Shown here piece after piece: positions 1 to 10,357 of a stretch of 64,000 bases of DNA. The position numbers and the translations under genes were made by a program. Source of the stretch: Dolomedes plantarius. Taxonomy: Eukaryota > Arthropoda > Arachnida > Araneae > Dolomedidae. Numbering within the stretch: position 1 is the stretch's first letter; every line of letters begins with the position of its first letter. Under the pieces are notes generated by a model, which searched no databases, was not told the origin of the DNA, and worked only from the letters and a program-made list of their open reading frames with translations. Location: positions 219,873,781-219,937,780 of the forward strand of contig OU015493.1 of the NCBI GenBank assembly GCA_907164885.2, given 5' to 3'.

Positions 1-2
1 TA

Positions 3-701
3 CAGCAGAGTGGTCTGTCCGCAAGACGTCCATTGCTTTGTCTACCCTTGACACAGAACCACAGACGTCTCCGCCGCCAATGGTGCGATGACAGAAGGGT
101 GTGGACGGCAGAATGGAATGAAATTGTCTTTACTGACGAGTCACGCTTCTGTCTGCAACACCACGATGGTCGCATTCGAGTCTGGAGACACCGTAAAGAG
201 AGGATGCTGAACAGCTGCGTTATGCACCGCCACACTGGTCCTGCACCGGGTATTATGGTATGGGGCGGTATTGGATATCACTCTCGCACACCTCTAGTAC
301 GCATTGCCGGTACTTTAAACAGCCAGCGCTACATCTCCGAGGTGTTGGAGCCAGTTGTCCTTCCTTACCTCCAGGGCTTGCCCACAGCCATATTTCAACA
401 GGATAATGCGCGACCACACGTGGCACGCATTGTCCAACGGTTCTTCGTCAATCGCCAGATTGAATTGCTTCCCTGGCCGCCTCGCTCTCCGGATCTTTCG
501 CCGATAGAAAACATGTGGTCCATGGTTGCTCTACGATTGACCCAGATTCCATCCCCAGCTGCCACAGCAGATCAACTTTGGCAACGTGTGGAAGCTGCTT
601 GGTCTGCTGTACCCCAAGAACTCATCCAAAGTCTCTTTGAATCAATGCCGAGGCGTGTGGCAGCGGTGATCTCCAACAATGGCGGCTGCCTTGGCTACTG
701 A
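3..701 (+). CDS. Tc1-like DD34E transposase, C-terminal two thirds
   Basis: Cut-and-paste transposase of the Tc1/mariner superfamily; it binds its terminal inverted repeats and moves the element into TA sites in the nucleus. The frame is open to the left edge of the window, so the N-terminal DNA-binding domain lies outside. The catalytic triad is readable: Asp in FTDESRF, Asp in QQDNARPH, and Glu in SPDLSPIEN, with 34 residues between the last two (DD34E). The frame ends with GGCLGY and a TGA at 699-701 without internal stops, so what is visible looks intact. A matching right terminal repeat lies about 100 bp downstream. Family assignment is secure; activity cannot be judged without the missing left part. 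Confidence 0.93.
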   Translation, partial: QQSGLSARRPLLCLPLTQNHRRLRRQWCDDRRVWTAEWNEIVFTDESRFCLQHHDGRIRVWRHRKERMLNSCVMHRHTGPAPGIMVWGGIGYHSRTPLVRIAGTLNSQRYISEVLEPVVLPYLQGLPTAIFQQDNARPHVARIVQRFFVNRQIELLPWPPRSPDLSPIENMWSMVALRLTQIPSPAATADQLWQRVEAAWSAVPQELIQSLFESMPRRVAAVISNNGGCLGY

Positions 702-797
702 TTTTGGCAGGAACCACACTTCACAGAAGTCTATAAATTTAATCATTTGATACTTGGTCAACATGTTATCTACAAAATAAATTTTGTTGTGATATCT

Positions 798-837
798 CTT
801 GTCTTTCTTGGTGTTGCAATTTGGGTGGCCAGCAGTG
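798..837 (-). repeat. Right terminal inverted repeat of the Tc1-like element
   Basis: Read on the minus strand from 837 inward it starts CACTGCTGGCCACCCAAATT, the usual CACTG-type start of a Tc1 terminal repeat, and is followed on the plus strand by the target TA at 838-839. The left repeat lies outside the window. The end is placed from this motif and the TA, not from a pairwise comparison. Confidence 0.75.
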
Positions 838-956
838 TAGCTTGTAATAATCTTTATACAAGCTATATATTTCTATGTATAAATATATAGTTATATAGTT
901 ATATGTATACATTGTTATACAATTATGTCAATGTAATTATATTAACCCCCCCATTG

Positions 957-981
957 GGTACTTTTCCGTTAGCCGGGCGCA
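957..981 (+). repeat. Merlin left terminal inverted repeat
   Basis: A 25-bp repeat starting GGTACTTTTCC and continuing with CGTTAGCCGGGCGCA. It is exactly complementary to 3454-3478. Confidence 0.9.
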
Positions 982-1230
982 AGTGATAAATCGCCAATTA
1001 TGGTAAGTCGCATTTTCAGCTGTTTTGTTTAATTAATTGTAACTCGCTTGATATAAATCTTTGATCGCGTGATAATAATTATTCATTAAGTTCCTATTTT
1101 ATCAAAAATGACGTGATTCACCGAGATCTAAGCGTTAAACATATTCTTCCAGAAATTAAAAGACTGGCGTTTAAATTTTACTATAGTTTTAACCTACAAA
1201 ATCGTGCAGTTTCTTACCGATATTACAATC

Positions 1231-1367
1231 ATGACGAAAATTTCGGACTTACCTATAACGGAAGAAGAAGCTGTACGTTTTTTCCAAGAAAAAGATATTT
1301 TGTATGAAAATCAGACGTGTGCTAGGAATCATGAAAGGAAGTTATATTTTGGAAATGACATTCGATG
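1231..1367 (+). pseudogene. Merlin transposase, N-terminal fragment
   Basis: The frame beginning MTKISDLPITEEEAVRFFQE and reaching CARNHERKLYFGNDIRCR has the layout of an IS1595-type N-terminus: a helical start, then the first part of a zinc-binding Cys motif. It stops where the hAT insertion begins at 1368, and the reading picks up again at 2372. The ATG at 1231 is a sensible start because family members begin just ahead of this acidic helix. An earlier in-frame ATG at 1204 is possible. Confidence 0.7.
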
Positions 1368-2365
1368 TAGGGTTTATACAAAAACCGACTTTTTGAAAAA
1401 CCGGTTTTCAAATTCCAGATTTCCAAAAACCGGTTTTAGCCGGTTTTCGAATTTTTGCCAAAAAAATAGAATAGCGAAAATATTTTATTTAATTTATATA
1501 AAATAGCAAAAAACGAAATCAATTTCAAAGTCAAAATATAAAAAAAAATTAACGATTACACATTACTTATACAAAATACTGAAAACTCAAACAAAAATTT
1601 CAAATTTCAAATAATATTTATATTTATTTCACTAATTTTAATTTCTCCTAAGAAAATAGGATTTTAAAAAACATAAAATATCCATTGAACGGTGGCTAAG
1701 TCTTGTTCTTATTTTGGAAACAATATTGCCTGAAATTGAAAATACTCGTTCACTAGCTACTGTGCTTGGTTTTATAGTTTTCAGGGCATCAAGTAACAAA
1801 TCTAAGTTTTTGGTTCTTTTATTCGTTGCCTCAAATAATGAAAATTCATCTTTCAGTGTCTTTTGATTTGTAAGTTTTTCTTCAGTATCTTCAAGAATCT
1901 TGTGAATTTATTTTTCGATGGCTTCCTTTAAAAAAGCATTACTCTGATGAGTAGTTTCTTCGATTAGCTCTTCACCAGAATCGGTTTCCACAAAAGAATT
2001 TGGAAATATTCTAGACAATATCTTTCCAGATAACTATAACAGCTTTATATTTTTGTTTCCAGTTTTCACTTTACAAGATTAAGCGAACCTGTCGTGACTC
2101 GTGACGGATTGCACATATGTACTAACAGAAAATAAGTCGGTTAGGCACGTCTTATCCACGTGTGCAGTGCACAATGCACAAGCACTGGCCAACGCAACTC
2201 GCAGCGTTGAAAAAATGTGTCTGCTGCCCGTTGCACAGAATGAATAGCAATAATTTGAATTCTTTTAAACCGATTTTCTTAATTTAAAAACCGGTTTTCA
2301 AATGTGACAAATTTATTTAAAAAACCGGTTTTTTAAAACCGGGTTTGAAAAACCGTCAAACTCTA
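1368..2365 (-). mobile_element. hAT element remnant nested in the Merlin transposase gene
   Basis: The ends read TAGGGTTT at 1368 and, on the other strand, TAGAGTTTGAC at 2365, the TAGRGTTTG-like ends common in hAT elements. Both subterminal regions carry several copies of the palindrome AAAACCGGTTTT (about 1394-1445 and 2265-2345), which are probable transposase-binding repeats. A minus-strand hAT dimerisation domain lies inside. The adjacent 8-bp sequences do not match, so the target duplication has decayed or the ends are slightly off. Confidence 0.72.
1678..1975 (-). pseudogene. hAT transposase C-terminal dimerisation domain, decayed
   Basis: The minus-strand translation reads through FSLFEATNKRTKNL, then KPSTVASERVFSISGN and IVSKIRTRLSHRSM. 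This is the conserved Dimer_Tnp_hAT signature (SERVFS...SG.IVS..R..L). A stop interrupts the frame upstream near the EAIEK segment, and no N-terminal or catalytic part of a hAT transposase can be read between here and the element end, so this is a deletion derivative. Family assignment is confident because the spacing of the motif is intact; the limits are approximate. Confidence 0.85.
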
Positions 2366-2371
2366 ATGCTT

Positions 2372-2990
2372 CTACCTGCCGCAGCAAAAAGAGCATTCGT
2401 CAAGAAACATGGTTCCAATCAACGCGTTTGAATTTTTTGACAACTTCGAGATTTATTTACAGTTGGAACGAAGAGTTCACTTCGGTAAAATGGTGCGAGA
2501 AACAATTGGAAACAATTGGTGCGAGAACAATTTCTGTACTGGCACGTGATTGCAAAAAAAAAATAGGAGGGCCCGATTTCATAGTCGAAATAGATGAAAG
2601 TATGTTTTCAAGGCGAAAAAACAATGTGGGACGCCTTCTCCCTCAACAGTGGAAATTTGGTGGTATCTGCCGGGAGACGGATGAATGTTTTCCGCTACCA
2701 AACCGATCCCTTAGCGTACTTTTAGAAGCCATCAAGCAAAATATCAAGGTAGCGTTTATTCCGATTCTTGTAAAAGATACAACACCACAAAACTTGAAGA
2801 GCAGGGTTTCCACCGTTTTAAAGTGAACCACAAGTACAATTTTGTTGACCCAGAAACTGCCCAAAAGATCGAGCGTCTGTAGGGAAGCGCAAATTGGAGA
2901 AACAAAAAGCATCGGGGAACAGCGCGGCAGTATTTGGAATCATACCTTGGAGAAGATTAACATATGTGGAGAAGATTAACAAATGATTCA
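2372..2990 (+). pseudogene. Merlin transposase, catalytic part, decayed
   Basis: Resumes the frame broken by the hAT insertion. It opens with the second half of the zinc motif and SIRQETWFQSTRLN, then the catalytic block FIVEIDESMFSRRKNN, which holds the first Asp. RLLPQQWKFGGICRETDECF follows as expected. A deletion removes the segment with the second Asp. The end of the domain survives as VNHKYNFVDPET and QKIERL, where the third acidic residue is visible, but the next codon is a TAG at 2880-2882 in place of the usual Trp. The trailing sequence to about 2990 still resembles the family's C-terminus. It cannot make a functional transposase. A better preserved relative lies at 60270-60850 on the other strand. 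Confidence 0.85.
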
Positions 2991-3453
2991 TTTCAAAAAA
3001 TTCTGAATGATGTGAAAAGTTTTTGGCCTCCCCCGTAATCAAATGACTCAAGTTTTTTTTTTTGTGTGCTTATTTTACTATTAAATATGTTACTATTAAA
3101 AGGGTGTTTATTTATGTGTGTACTTTGTTGACTAAAAGTTGCCAACAAATCACTTTAATAAATGTGTTACTAATAAAAGTGTGTGTTATTTAAGTGTGTG
3201 TGAAGAAAGCTAATAAAGTTTGTAGTTAATTTGTTTCCAATTTTCATTCATGTTTTATATAGTTTGGTCTTAATCGTGTTCTCTCACATGATTCGTACCC
3301 GTTGATCTGTCATCTTCTTCCAAAGTTTTCTGTGTGACAATGCTTCTTCAAAGTTTAGTCCATCTATCACCTATTAAACTGTTTTCCTAGGGTTATTATG
3401 TTGGAGACGTTTCATTCTCGCCAATGGCCATACTTAATAGGTCGAACGTCAAA

Positions 3454-3478
3454 TGCGCCCGGCTAACGGAAAAGTACC
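3454..3478 (-). repeat. Merlin right terminal inverted repeat
   Basis: Exact reverse complement of 957-981, followed by TAACATTG. Confidence 0.9.
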
Positions 3479-4538
3479 TAACATTGTTTTATATTTATAC
3501 CTATTTATTGTTTATTATATACATTGTTATATAATTATATGTATAAATATATTGTTTTATATATATTTATAAAAAAAATATTTGTTTTATTTCTCTCTAT
3601 TCTAAAAAAAAAGTAAATCCCGCTGCCGCCGCCGCTGTCAAAAGCTTGTCACGCTGTCTCCTCCGAAACCGCTGGGCGTATGAGATCGAGAGCGATACCA
3701 ATGGATGTTGAAAAATGGGGGAGAACAAAGTAAGACATGTCTCATCTTTGCTGGACTTGCGTCTCCCTCGGATCTCGCGTCCTTCAAAGATTCCACGTGA
3801 AGACGGAGTTCAGTTTAAAACACTTGTTGTGGCTCAGTCGGCGTGGCTAGCCGAGAAGTTATTGAAAAGTGCTAAACATTTTCCATTCTGCATTTGACAT
3901 TTCAAATAATCAACTTGCCGATAAACTGTGGGAACGTGCATGCGTCCTTTACTATGCTCGCTATTTTTATTGCGTTGTTATGTAGTATGTGTGGGGAGGT
4001 TTTTTTTCTCCTCTTTTCACAGAGGAATATGCAACAATGGGAAGAAAAAGATTTGCAGTTGGAGGTGGATTGCAACCAGCTGAAATGGAAAAATAATAAT
4101 TTAGTGTAACACTGATTTTGCTTAACCATTTATTTTGTAAAAATTTTCTGTGTGTTAGAAAAATCAAAATTGTACCTGTTAAAACAATGATTCGATATGT
4201 AAAATTTCATTTTTGCAAAATTAATGGAAATTATTTTCATTTTTATAAATTTGAAGCGGATATTTACGACACTTCCCATACGTAAATTATTTTGTAGTAG
4301 CTAATTTAGTTTAAAGAGCCCATAAAGTATTTTAATGGCTCTTTAAAATTGATTTCTTTTGTGTGTAAATATAAAATTTTTTCATTAAATTTTATATATT
4401 ATTATAAAGAAGACTGTCCATTAAAGTAATCATAGTAATTATCAGTATAAAAATATAATACGATACATCACCTCATTGGCATTCTGGATACTAGATGCCT
4501 TTTAAGGCTAGTCCAATTTGCTTATTTTGCTCCTTATA

Positions 4539-4545
<7 letters not shown>
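3479..4545. other. AT-rich spacer with one GC-richer block
   Basis: Most of this is AT-rich with no recognisable coding signal. A GC-richer block at about 3620-3900 begins with a CCGCTGCCGCCGCCGCTG run and contains a 60-codon frame at 3715-3897 that matches nothing I recognise. An AACAAAGTAAGA resembling a splice donor lies inside it near 3725. This could be a host exon scrap or part of an unrecognised repeat. Confidence 0.3.
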
Positions 4546-4614
<69 letters not shown>

Positions 4615-4620
4615 GTATGT
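4545..4620. repeat. (AT)n microsatellite with a (GTAT)n tail
   Basis: Uninterrupted AT dinucleotides followed by four GTAT units. The 270 bp between this and the next AT run hold no clear gene. Confidence 0.98.
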
Positions 4621-4884
4621 AATGAATCGGTGACGTTGAAACATCAGTTTAGGGAAACTCGTGATATTCCATATTGTTTGTAGTCATGGCGGAGTAGTCC
4701 ACTGGACAGCTTACAAAATTGGCCGTGCCTTGTAAGATTTACGCGCGTGCTTGCTTAAGGGGAAAACACTAGATTACTTTGGTTATTTATAGGTCAAAAT
4801 CAGAAATGAGGGAAGGTGTTCTGTTGCGATAAGCTGAAAGAATTTGGAAAAGGCGTGTTAATGATAATGAAAAGGTTTGAAATT

Positions 4885-4892
<8 letters not shown>

Positions 4893-4945
<53 letters not shown>
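4893..4945. repeat. (AT)n microsatellite at an insertion site
   Basis: An AT run ending in TA directly against the left end of the next element, consistent with a TA-targeting transposon landing in a microsatellite. Confidence 0.97.
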
Positions 4946-4950
<5 letters not shown>

Positions 4951-5569
4951 ACTCTAGGATAGATGGCCATAGAGGAGAGATGGCCAATCTAAATATTTCC
5001 AAAACTTGATCATAAGTGGCAGTTTAAACTTTTTTCGTAGGAAATGTTCAACGAGTTCATTCATTGAGAGATACAGCTGTGTCTTTTGATTATAAAGAGT
5101 AAGTGAAATTTTGATGTTTATATAATTTAGTGGTTGAATATTTTTGTTGAGTTAGGTATCTGAATGTTTTTCAATACGTATGTTACATTTTTTTTACTTT
5201 ACGGACTTTTAAGAAACGTATATAAACCAATCTTTGTTTCTAAGCCTAAAACAAAGGAGAACAACGGCGGAGTGACGCTTTAAATTAGGTGGCCATCTGT
5301 CCTTCAATTTCAGGATAGATGGCCACATAAAATCGAGGAGAGATGACCACCTTTAATCAATATTTCAAAATTATACGGAGTGAGGATTTTAACTACATAT
5401 AATAATATTTAAAACAATTATATAACGTTTATGTTTATAATTATTTTAATGGATATAATTGTTTCAATTTTAACTAATATAAATATTTCAACAATAACAA
5501 TAATATAATATGCGAAAAGATTTTTTCCAGTTTTTCAAGATGCCGAATAAATAGGGGAGACCTGTGTAC

Positions 5570-6585
5570 TGTACCGTACTATATATCACCCCCAACAAGT
5601 TTGCGTGGGAGTCAAGTCCCAGAGCTGTTTCTAAGCGCATGCGTTGTTATAAAGACTCATGGAGTATATCTATTAATATTCAGGTCTTTATAACTGTCTC
5701 TCGTAACCGCCATATATTGGCAGAAAAGAAAAAATGAATTATTGCCATGAAAGGCGATGCACGCCAAATCTGGTGGTTTGAGCCCGTATTGCGCAGGTGC
5801 GAAATACAGCTTGGCGCAGTTCATGGCTAGCTTCGAAAAATAACCACAGAGAGCTCTTGGAACTGCAGTGAGTACGCGACACTTTTGGAGCTGGTGATGG
5901 TGTGCGGGAGTGAGGTCCAAGGCATGGCAGATAGCTATTAAGTATTTACTTTTTTTCATTATGTTTTGTTAAATAAATTTCTTATTTGCTCCTTAACCCC
6001 CTTGTCTGTAACTTAATTTACTGTAGTAGATAATGTTTCATTTGTGTGAATTAATTTGATGAGTATTGTAATCTGCTTAGCACGTGGGTCAGGCTGTCTG
6101 TAGGGTTAGTTGTTTCGTACTTGGTTAAGTGCGGTTAACCTAAAATAACTACTTTATTTAATATATGTTACCTGAGACAACCTGTCTGGGTTATCTTTCA
6201 TATCGCATTGTTTCTATTAGTTATATCTGTAACTTAATTTAATACACAACGCTTTTTCTTGTCTCGCCATTTTTAGGCTGGCTTAACTTTTTGCTAATTT
6301 GCTACCACTTGTTCCGATGCGGCTTCCCATTTTGGCGCCGTCCTATTCGGCCCCACAACATGCGTCAAGAAGAAAACAATTTGTGGGGAGAAGGGCTTTT
6401 GACCCTCCTGCGAAAGGGGGGACGCTTGAGAGATAAGCTTGAGTGTGGTGATGTTTTTTAGTTCTTGTATATAATTCTGTTGTATATAGTGTGTGTGTGT
6501 TCTGTGCCGTAAATAAAGTGAAGAAAACGCTACCTGATGTCTTTCCTAATGTGAAAGTGTGATTTATTGGCCACGTTACGGTACA
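5570..6585 (+). mobile_element. Solo LTR inside the inner pogo element
   Basis: A 1,016-bp segment starting TGTACCGTAC and ending GTTACGGTACA, so it has TG...CA ends that are also short inverted repeats. It splits the inner element's left terminal sequence. The four bases before it are GTAC (5566-5569) and after it GTGC (6586-6589), a 4-bp target duplication with one change. The uninterrupted right end of the host element (GTGTACCTAGGG on its strand) confirms what the target looked like. An AATAAA at about 6511 suits a plus-strand LTR. No internal retrotransposon sequence remains, so this is a recombined solo LTR. Confidence 0.85.
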
Positions 6586-7360
6586 GTGCCTAGGGCCATC
6601 ATGTACCTAGGGCCACCCCACTTTATTTGAATAATATTTAGTTCTAAGTTTTATTACTCAGTTGGGTAAGTGGCAACAGTAATTGCTATTTTACCAGCCA
6701 ATTAGAAATCTTGGAGGAGAAATATGTGGCAAGTTATAAGTGAAAAACGTCTTTGCATGGTCTGAAGTAAAATTCTGCAGTTCATCACTTTTATTGTTTT
6801 ACAAAGGTAAGTCAAATACTTTTCTTTGAATTCTAGTACATAATTTTGTTAGTAACATTAAGTACTAAATGAGTTATTAAATAAGTGCCCTCTCCATGTG
6901 GGTTTTTCAGTAGAAGACATTTTGTATGAAATTACCTAGTCTTGTACCTAGGTCTATGGCCCTAGGTACAACTGTAATCATATTCTGTATGTTGTTATTT
7001 TATTGAAAAAGTTTTCATAATAAATGGAGGAAAAATCTGAACAATTTTGATTTAGTTAAGTTTTTTTTTGTATTGGATGTTATTTAAATAGAAAGGGTAC
7101 TATATATTTTGCTCTCTAACTCTCAATGTGCTTGACTTACAAAAAATATGTTTGCTACTATTATTATTATTCAGTATTATTAATTTGTTTATATAAACAT
7201 AAGAATCTATTTAAAAAAATATATTTATAAAAGCAAAAGTATAATTCTAAATAAGGTTTATACGATATTTTAATTAAATTTTCAACTTCTATCATATTTT
7301 CATACCACAAATTCCTAATTTGCCAGTAGGGTAATTACAAATTCGCAATTATTTCTTCAG

Positions 7361-8904
7361 ATGCCTAGAAATCCTGATGGAATAAAGCGATCAAAGTTTA
7401 ATGCATATAATGTAACTGCGGCTACAGAAGCAGTTTTGGTTGATGAAGTTCCAGTTCGGACTGCAGCTCGACAGTTTGGAGTAAGCAGAACAACACTGCA
7501 AAGACACATTGACTTTTGTAGGAAGACTAATGCTGAAAATACAGAATTAAACTGTGCATATTCTAACCTATGTGCTGTTTGGATGGTATTTTCTAACGAT
7601 GATGAGAGTGTCCTTCTTCAGTACCATGTCGTTTGCATGCAACATGTATTACGGGTTGTCAAAACAACAGGTTAAAAAGCTTGCTTTTGAGTATGCAAAA
7701 GCAAATAAAAATTATCCAAAGTCCTGGGATGCAAATAGTAAAGCTGGTGATCAGTGGTACCATGATTTTATCAAATGAAATAAGGTTCTGTCACTAAGAA
7801 AGCCCCAACCCTTAAGTTTATCAAGAGCTACGCGTTTCAATAAAACAAATGTTAATACTCTTTTTGAGAAGTATCAGGAGGTATTAGCAAACTATAAGTT
7901 TTTGCCTGAATCCATCTATAATGTGGACGAAACGGGCATTATGTGAGTGCACACACCGACCAAGGTCATAACCCCCAAAAGGCAAGAAACATGTTGGCAA
8001 CATGACTTCTGATGAACGAAGAACTAATATAACTATTATTTGCAGTGTAAATGCAATAGGAAATTCCGTCCCCATGATGATTTTTCCAAGAGTGAACTTC
8101 AAGACCCACATGCTGAAAGGTGCGCCTCCAGGAACCGTGGGAACAGCACATATTAGTGGCTGATCAAATGCCAAAAATTTTGTTGAATTTTTGAAGCATT
8201 TTATTCACCACGTCAAATGTTCAGATGATCAAAATGCCTTGTTACTCTTGGACAACCACGAAAGCCACGTCAATATTGAAGCAATCACTTTGGCTAAAGA
8301 ACATGGCGTAGATATGCTTACTTTTCCTCCACATACCAGCCATAAGCTTCAACCTTTGGATAGAGGCGTGTTTGGACCCTTTAAGAAATACTACAGTAGA
8401 GCTTGTAGTAATTGGATGCTGATAAACCCTGGGAAACCAATCACCATATATGAAGTTGCAGAGAATGTTGGCAAATCATATTCTTTGGCCTTTACTCCTG
8501 TAAACATTCTAGCGGGCTTTCGTGTGTCTGGTGTATGGCCTGTGAAAACAAACATATTCACTGATAAAAAATATTTGAGTTTAAGTGTGACCGACAGACC
8601 AGATCCATCCATAAATTGCCAAAATAACGATTTTCGCGAGGAAGAAAGTGAGTCAACGATGACGGAACTGAAAGTTTCGGTATCAAACTCAGTTTTACGA
8701 TCTGCAGAATTTTCAGATCCTTCGACATCAAATTCCATTTCATGTGCTGCTGAATTTTGTGAACTTCGTACATCTAACTCCATTTCATTTGTAACGCCTG
8801 AGCAGGTACTACCTTTTCCAAAAGCAAAACCTCGTACATCCAAAAGAGGCGACCGAAAACCAGGGAGATGTAGAATCCTGACAGACACTCCAGAAAAGAA
8901 ATAA
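7361..8904 (+). pseudogene. pogo/Tigger-type DDE_1 transposase, decayed
   Basis: The ATG at 7361 starts a Psq/CENP-B-like helix-turn-helix: VPVRTAARQFGVSRTTLQRH. A frameshift near 7560-7680 moves the reading to a frame ending at 7778, and further stops and shifts break 7779-8190, where NVDETG (first catalytic Asp) can still be read near 7920. The last part, 8191-8904, is open: LLLDNHESH carries the second Asp, and TFPPHTSHKLQPLDRGVF the third, with 35 residues between them (DD35D). A Ser-rich tail ends at a TAA at 8902-8904. The order of motifs and the flanking TA-bounded inverted repeats agree. At least two frame breaks make this copy inactive. Confidence 0.9.
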
Positions 8905-9411
8905 ATGGAAGAACAACGTGTAATTAGAATGGCCAAAAGAAAAAGAAAATTGTGAAAAAACCTGTGTTTCAAATAGAGGCAACTTCATCTGAAGAATGAT
9001 TCACATCTGAAGAATGATGAATCATTATGAACATACTTGTAATTCACCAATAATTTGGCACATATTCATTTGGCTTCTGTTATAAAATTCCTGTATATAC
9101 GTTTTTTCTATACATTATGGAGTGAAACCTAACTTTTAGGGAATGACCCTAGGTACACCAGCTACTGGCCCTAGGTACAATGCTGTCTTGTACCTAGGGC
9201 CATTTGTGAAGTTTCTTAAAAAACCTTCTATTTCACAGAATTTATTATTTTGAGTATTTATATTAATCCCAATGTGATGGCAATTAGTGTAACAATGTGT
9301 GTATATCAGTTTCACAGTTTTAAACAGGTCAGTGGGTCTGTTTTCGTTCATTGAAAAAAGGTGGCCCTAGGTACACAGGTCTCCCCTACATAAGAAAGCC
9401 TCATTCAAACC

Positions 9412-9979
9412 GAGGGACCTGGAGTCAAAATGATTTGTCTAAGGCAATGGTGGCTGTGCAAACGGGATCATATTTGTTAAAATGAGCGTTTGTAGCATTT
9501 CACATCCCACGCAAGATTTTGGAGCACCGATTGAAGACCAATAATTCCAATAAAAGCAGCATGGGTCCTGGTCAGATGTTTGGAAAAGAAAATGAATATT
9601 AGTAAAACAGATTAAACGAATGCAGAAACAAGGATTTCCATTTATTCGAGATGATGTGAGAATTCTCGCTTTTGAATTTGCCAAAAAATTGGATATAAAG
9701 CACCGTTTTAAAGATACAAGTGACAACAAACAAAAACACAACACTTCCAGTAGCGAAGAAGATGAAATACATTTGAAATTATCAGATTCTACAGATTCCG
9801 AGGGAATAGAATTTGATGAGGATCACTGTGTTGGTTGTGGAGAAGAATACAATACCACAGCCAGAAAGGATGACTCGATAAAATGTATAAGGTGCCTGAA
9901 GTGGTTCCGTGAAACGTGTACAAACTATCAAGACCTTTGCCAAAAATGTGGTAAAATTTTACGAAAAGTGAAGGTTTGA
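9412..9979 (+). pseudogene. pogo-like transposase reduced to its N-terminus plus a Cys-rich C-terminus
   Basis: The first part, readable with frame changes, has the pogo N-terminal helix-turn-helix (TWSQNDLSKAMVAVQTGSY and RKILEHRLKTNN), then the CENP-B-like second half FIRDDVRILAFEFAKKL. It runs directly into an acidic Ser-rich linker and a Cys-rich domain: CVGCGEEY, CIRCLKWF, CTNYQDLCQKCGK, spaced like a PHD or zinc-ribbon finger. The whole DDE catalytic domain is missing between about 9715 and 9760. The stretch 9620-9979 is open from ATG to TGA (119 codons) and could encode a DNA-binding plus zinc-finger polypeptide, but I have no evidence that it is expressed. Confidence 0.75.
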
Positions 9980-10357
9980 AATTATACTGCAAATGTTGTT
10001 TATTCGAATTTTATTCACTCATTTTCCATGATATTATTGATTTTTTACAAATTGCTATATATTTTTCATGATTAACTATATGAAATGTGTTATTTTTTGC
10101 TATTTTAACTTAACTTTTTCTTTCTTGCATTGGATGGCCATCTCTCCTCGGCTTGAAGGAGATATGGCCACCTGCCATTTTAATTTCAAACTATGTTTCC
10201 CACTTTTTGTTCTCAATGTTTAATTATATTTTGCCCAAAATATGATGAGTATATGTATAAGAATTTTAAATATGCATAAATATTTCTCGTGTTTGCATTC
10301 TAAGAATTGTTATTTCAATCTTTAAAAACTATGGCCATCTATCCTAGTTGCAACTCT

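Larger units (their letters stand above)
957..3478 (+). mobile_element. Merlin-type DNA transposon, interrupted and decayed
   Basis: Bounded by inverted repeats of about 25 bp: GGTACTTTTCCGTTAGCCGG at 957 and its reverse complement ending at 3478. Between them lies a transposase of the IS1595/ISXO2 type that characterises eukaryotic Merlin elements. The 8 bases outside each end (949-956 and 3479-3486) share the last five, CATTG, which would suit a decayed 8-bp target duplication. A hAT remnant of about 1 kb sits inside the transposase gene at 1368-2365, so the hAT came later. Removing it leaves about 1.5 kb, a normal size for a Merlin element. Confidence 0.85.
5554..9386 (+). mobile_element. 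Inner pogo/Tigger element
   Basis: Terminal inverted repeats GGGGAGACCTGTGTAC at 5554 and the complement GTACACAGGTCTCCCC ending at 9386, each flanked by TA (5552-5553 and 9387-9388), the target duplication of the pogo/Tigger group. The motif CCTAGGTAC or its complement recurs in the subterminal regions (6590-6620, 6950-6970, 9145-9200, 9363-9373). Less a 1,020-bp LTR insertion it is about 2.8 kb and holds one decayed DDE_1 transposase gene. It is inserted in the outer pogo-type element. Confidence 0.9.
4946..10357 (+). mobile_element. Outer pogo-type element, internally deleted and hosting two later insertions
   Basis: The ends are inverted: CTAGGATAGATGGCCATAG lies just inside the left end and its complement just inside the right end (about 10329-10348). 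Short copies of GATGGCCAT and GGAGAGATGGCC recur in both subterminal regions (4960-5000, 5290-5350, 10130-10175), as expected for transposase-binding sites. Its own sequence is only about 1.57 kb (4946-5551 plus 9389-10357). It encodes the N- and C-terminal parts of a pogo-like transposase without the DDE core. The right boundary is approximate because the outermost bases differ. Confidence 0.7.

Noticed and set aside
4679..4700. Resemblance of GTAGTCATGGCGGAGTAGTC to the 5' end of a tRNA-Ser or tRNA-Leu
   Set aside because: No B box and no matching 3' half follow; it could be a tRNA-derived scrap, but one 20-base likeness is too little.
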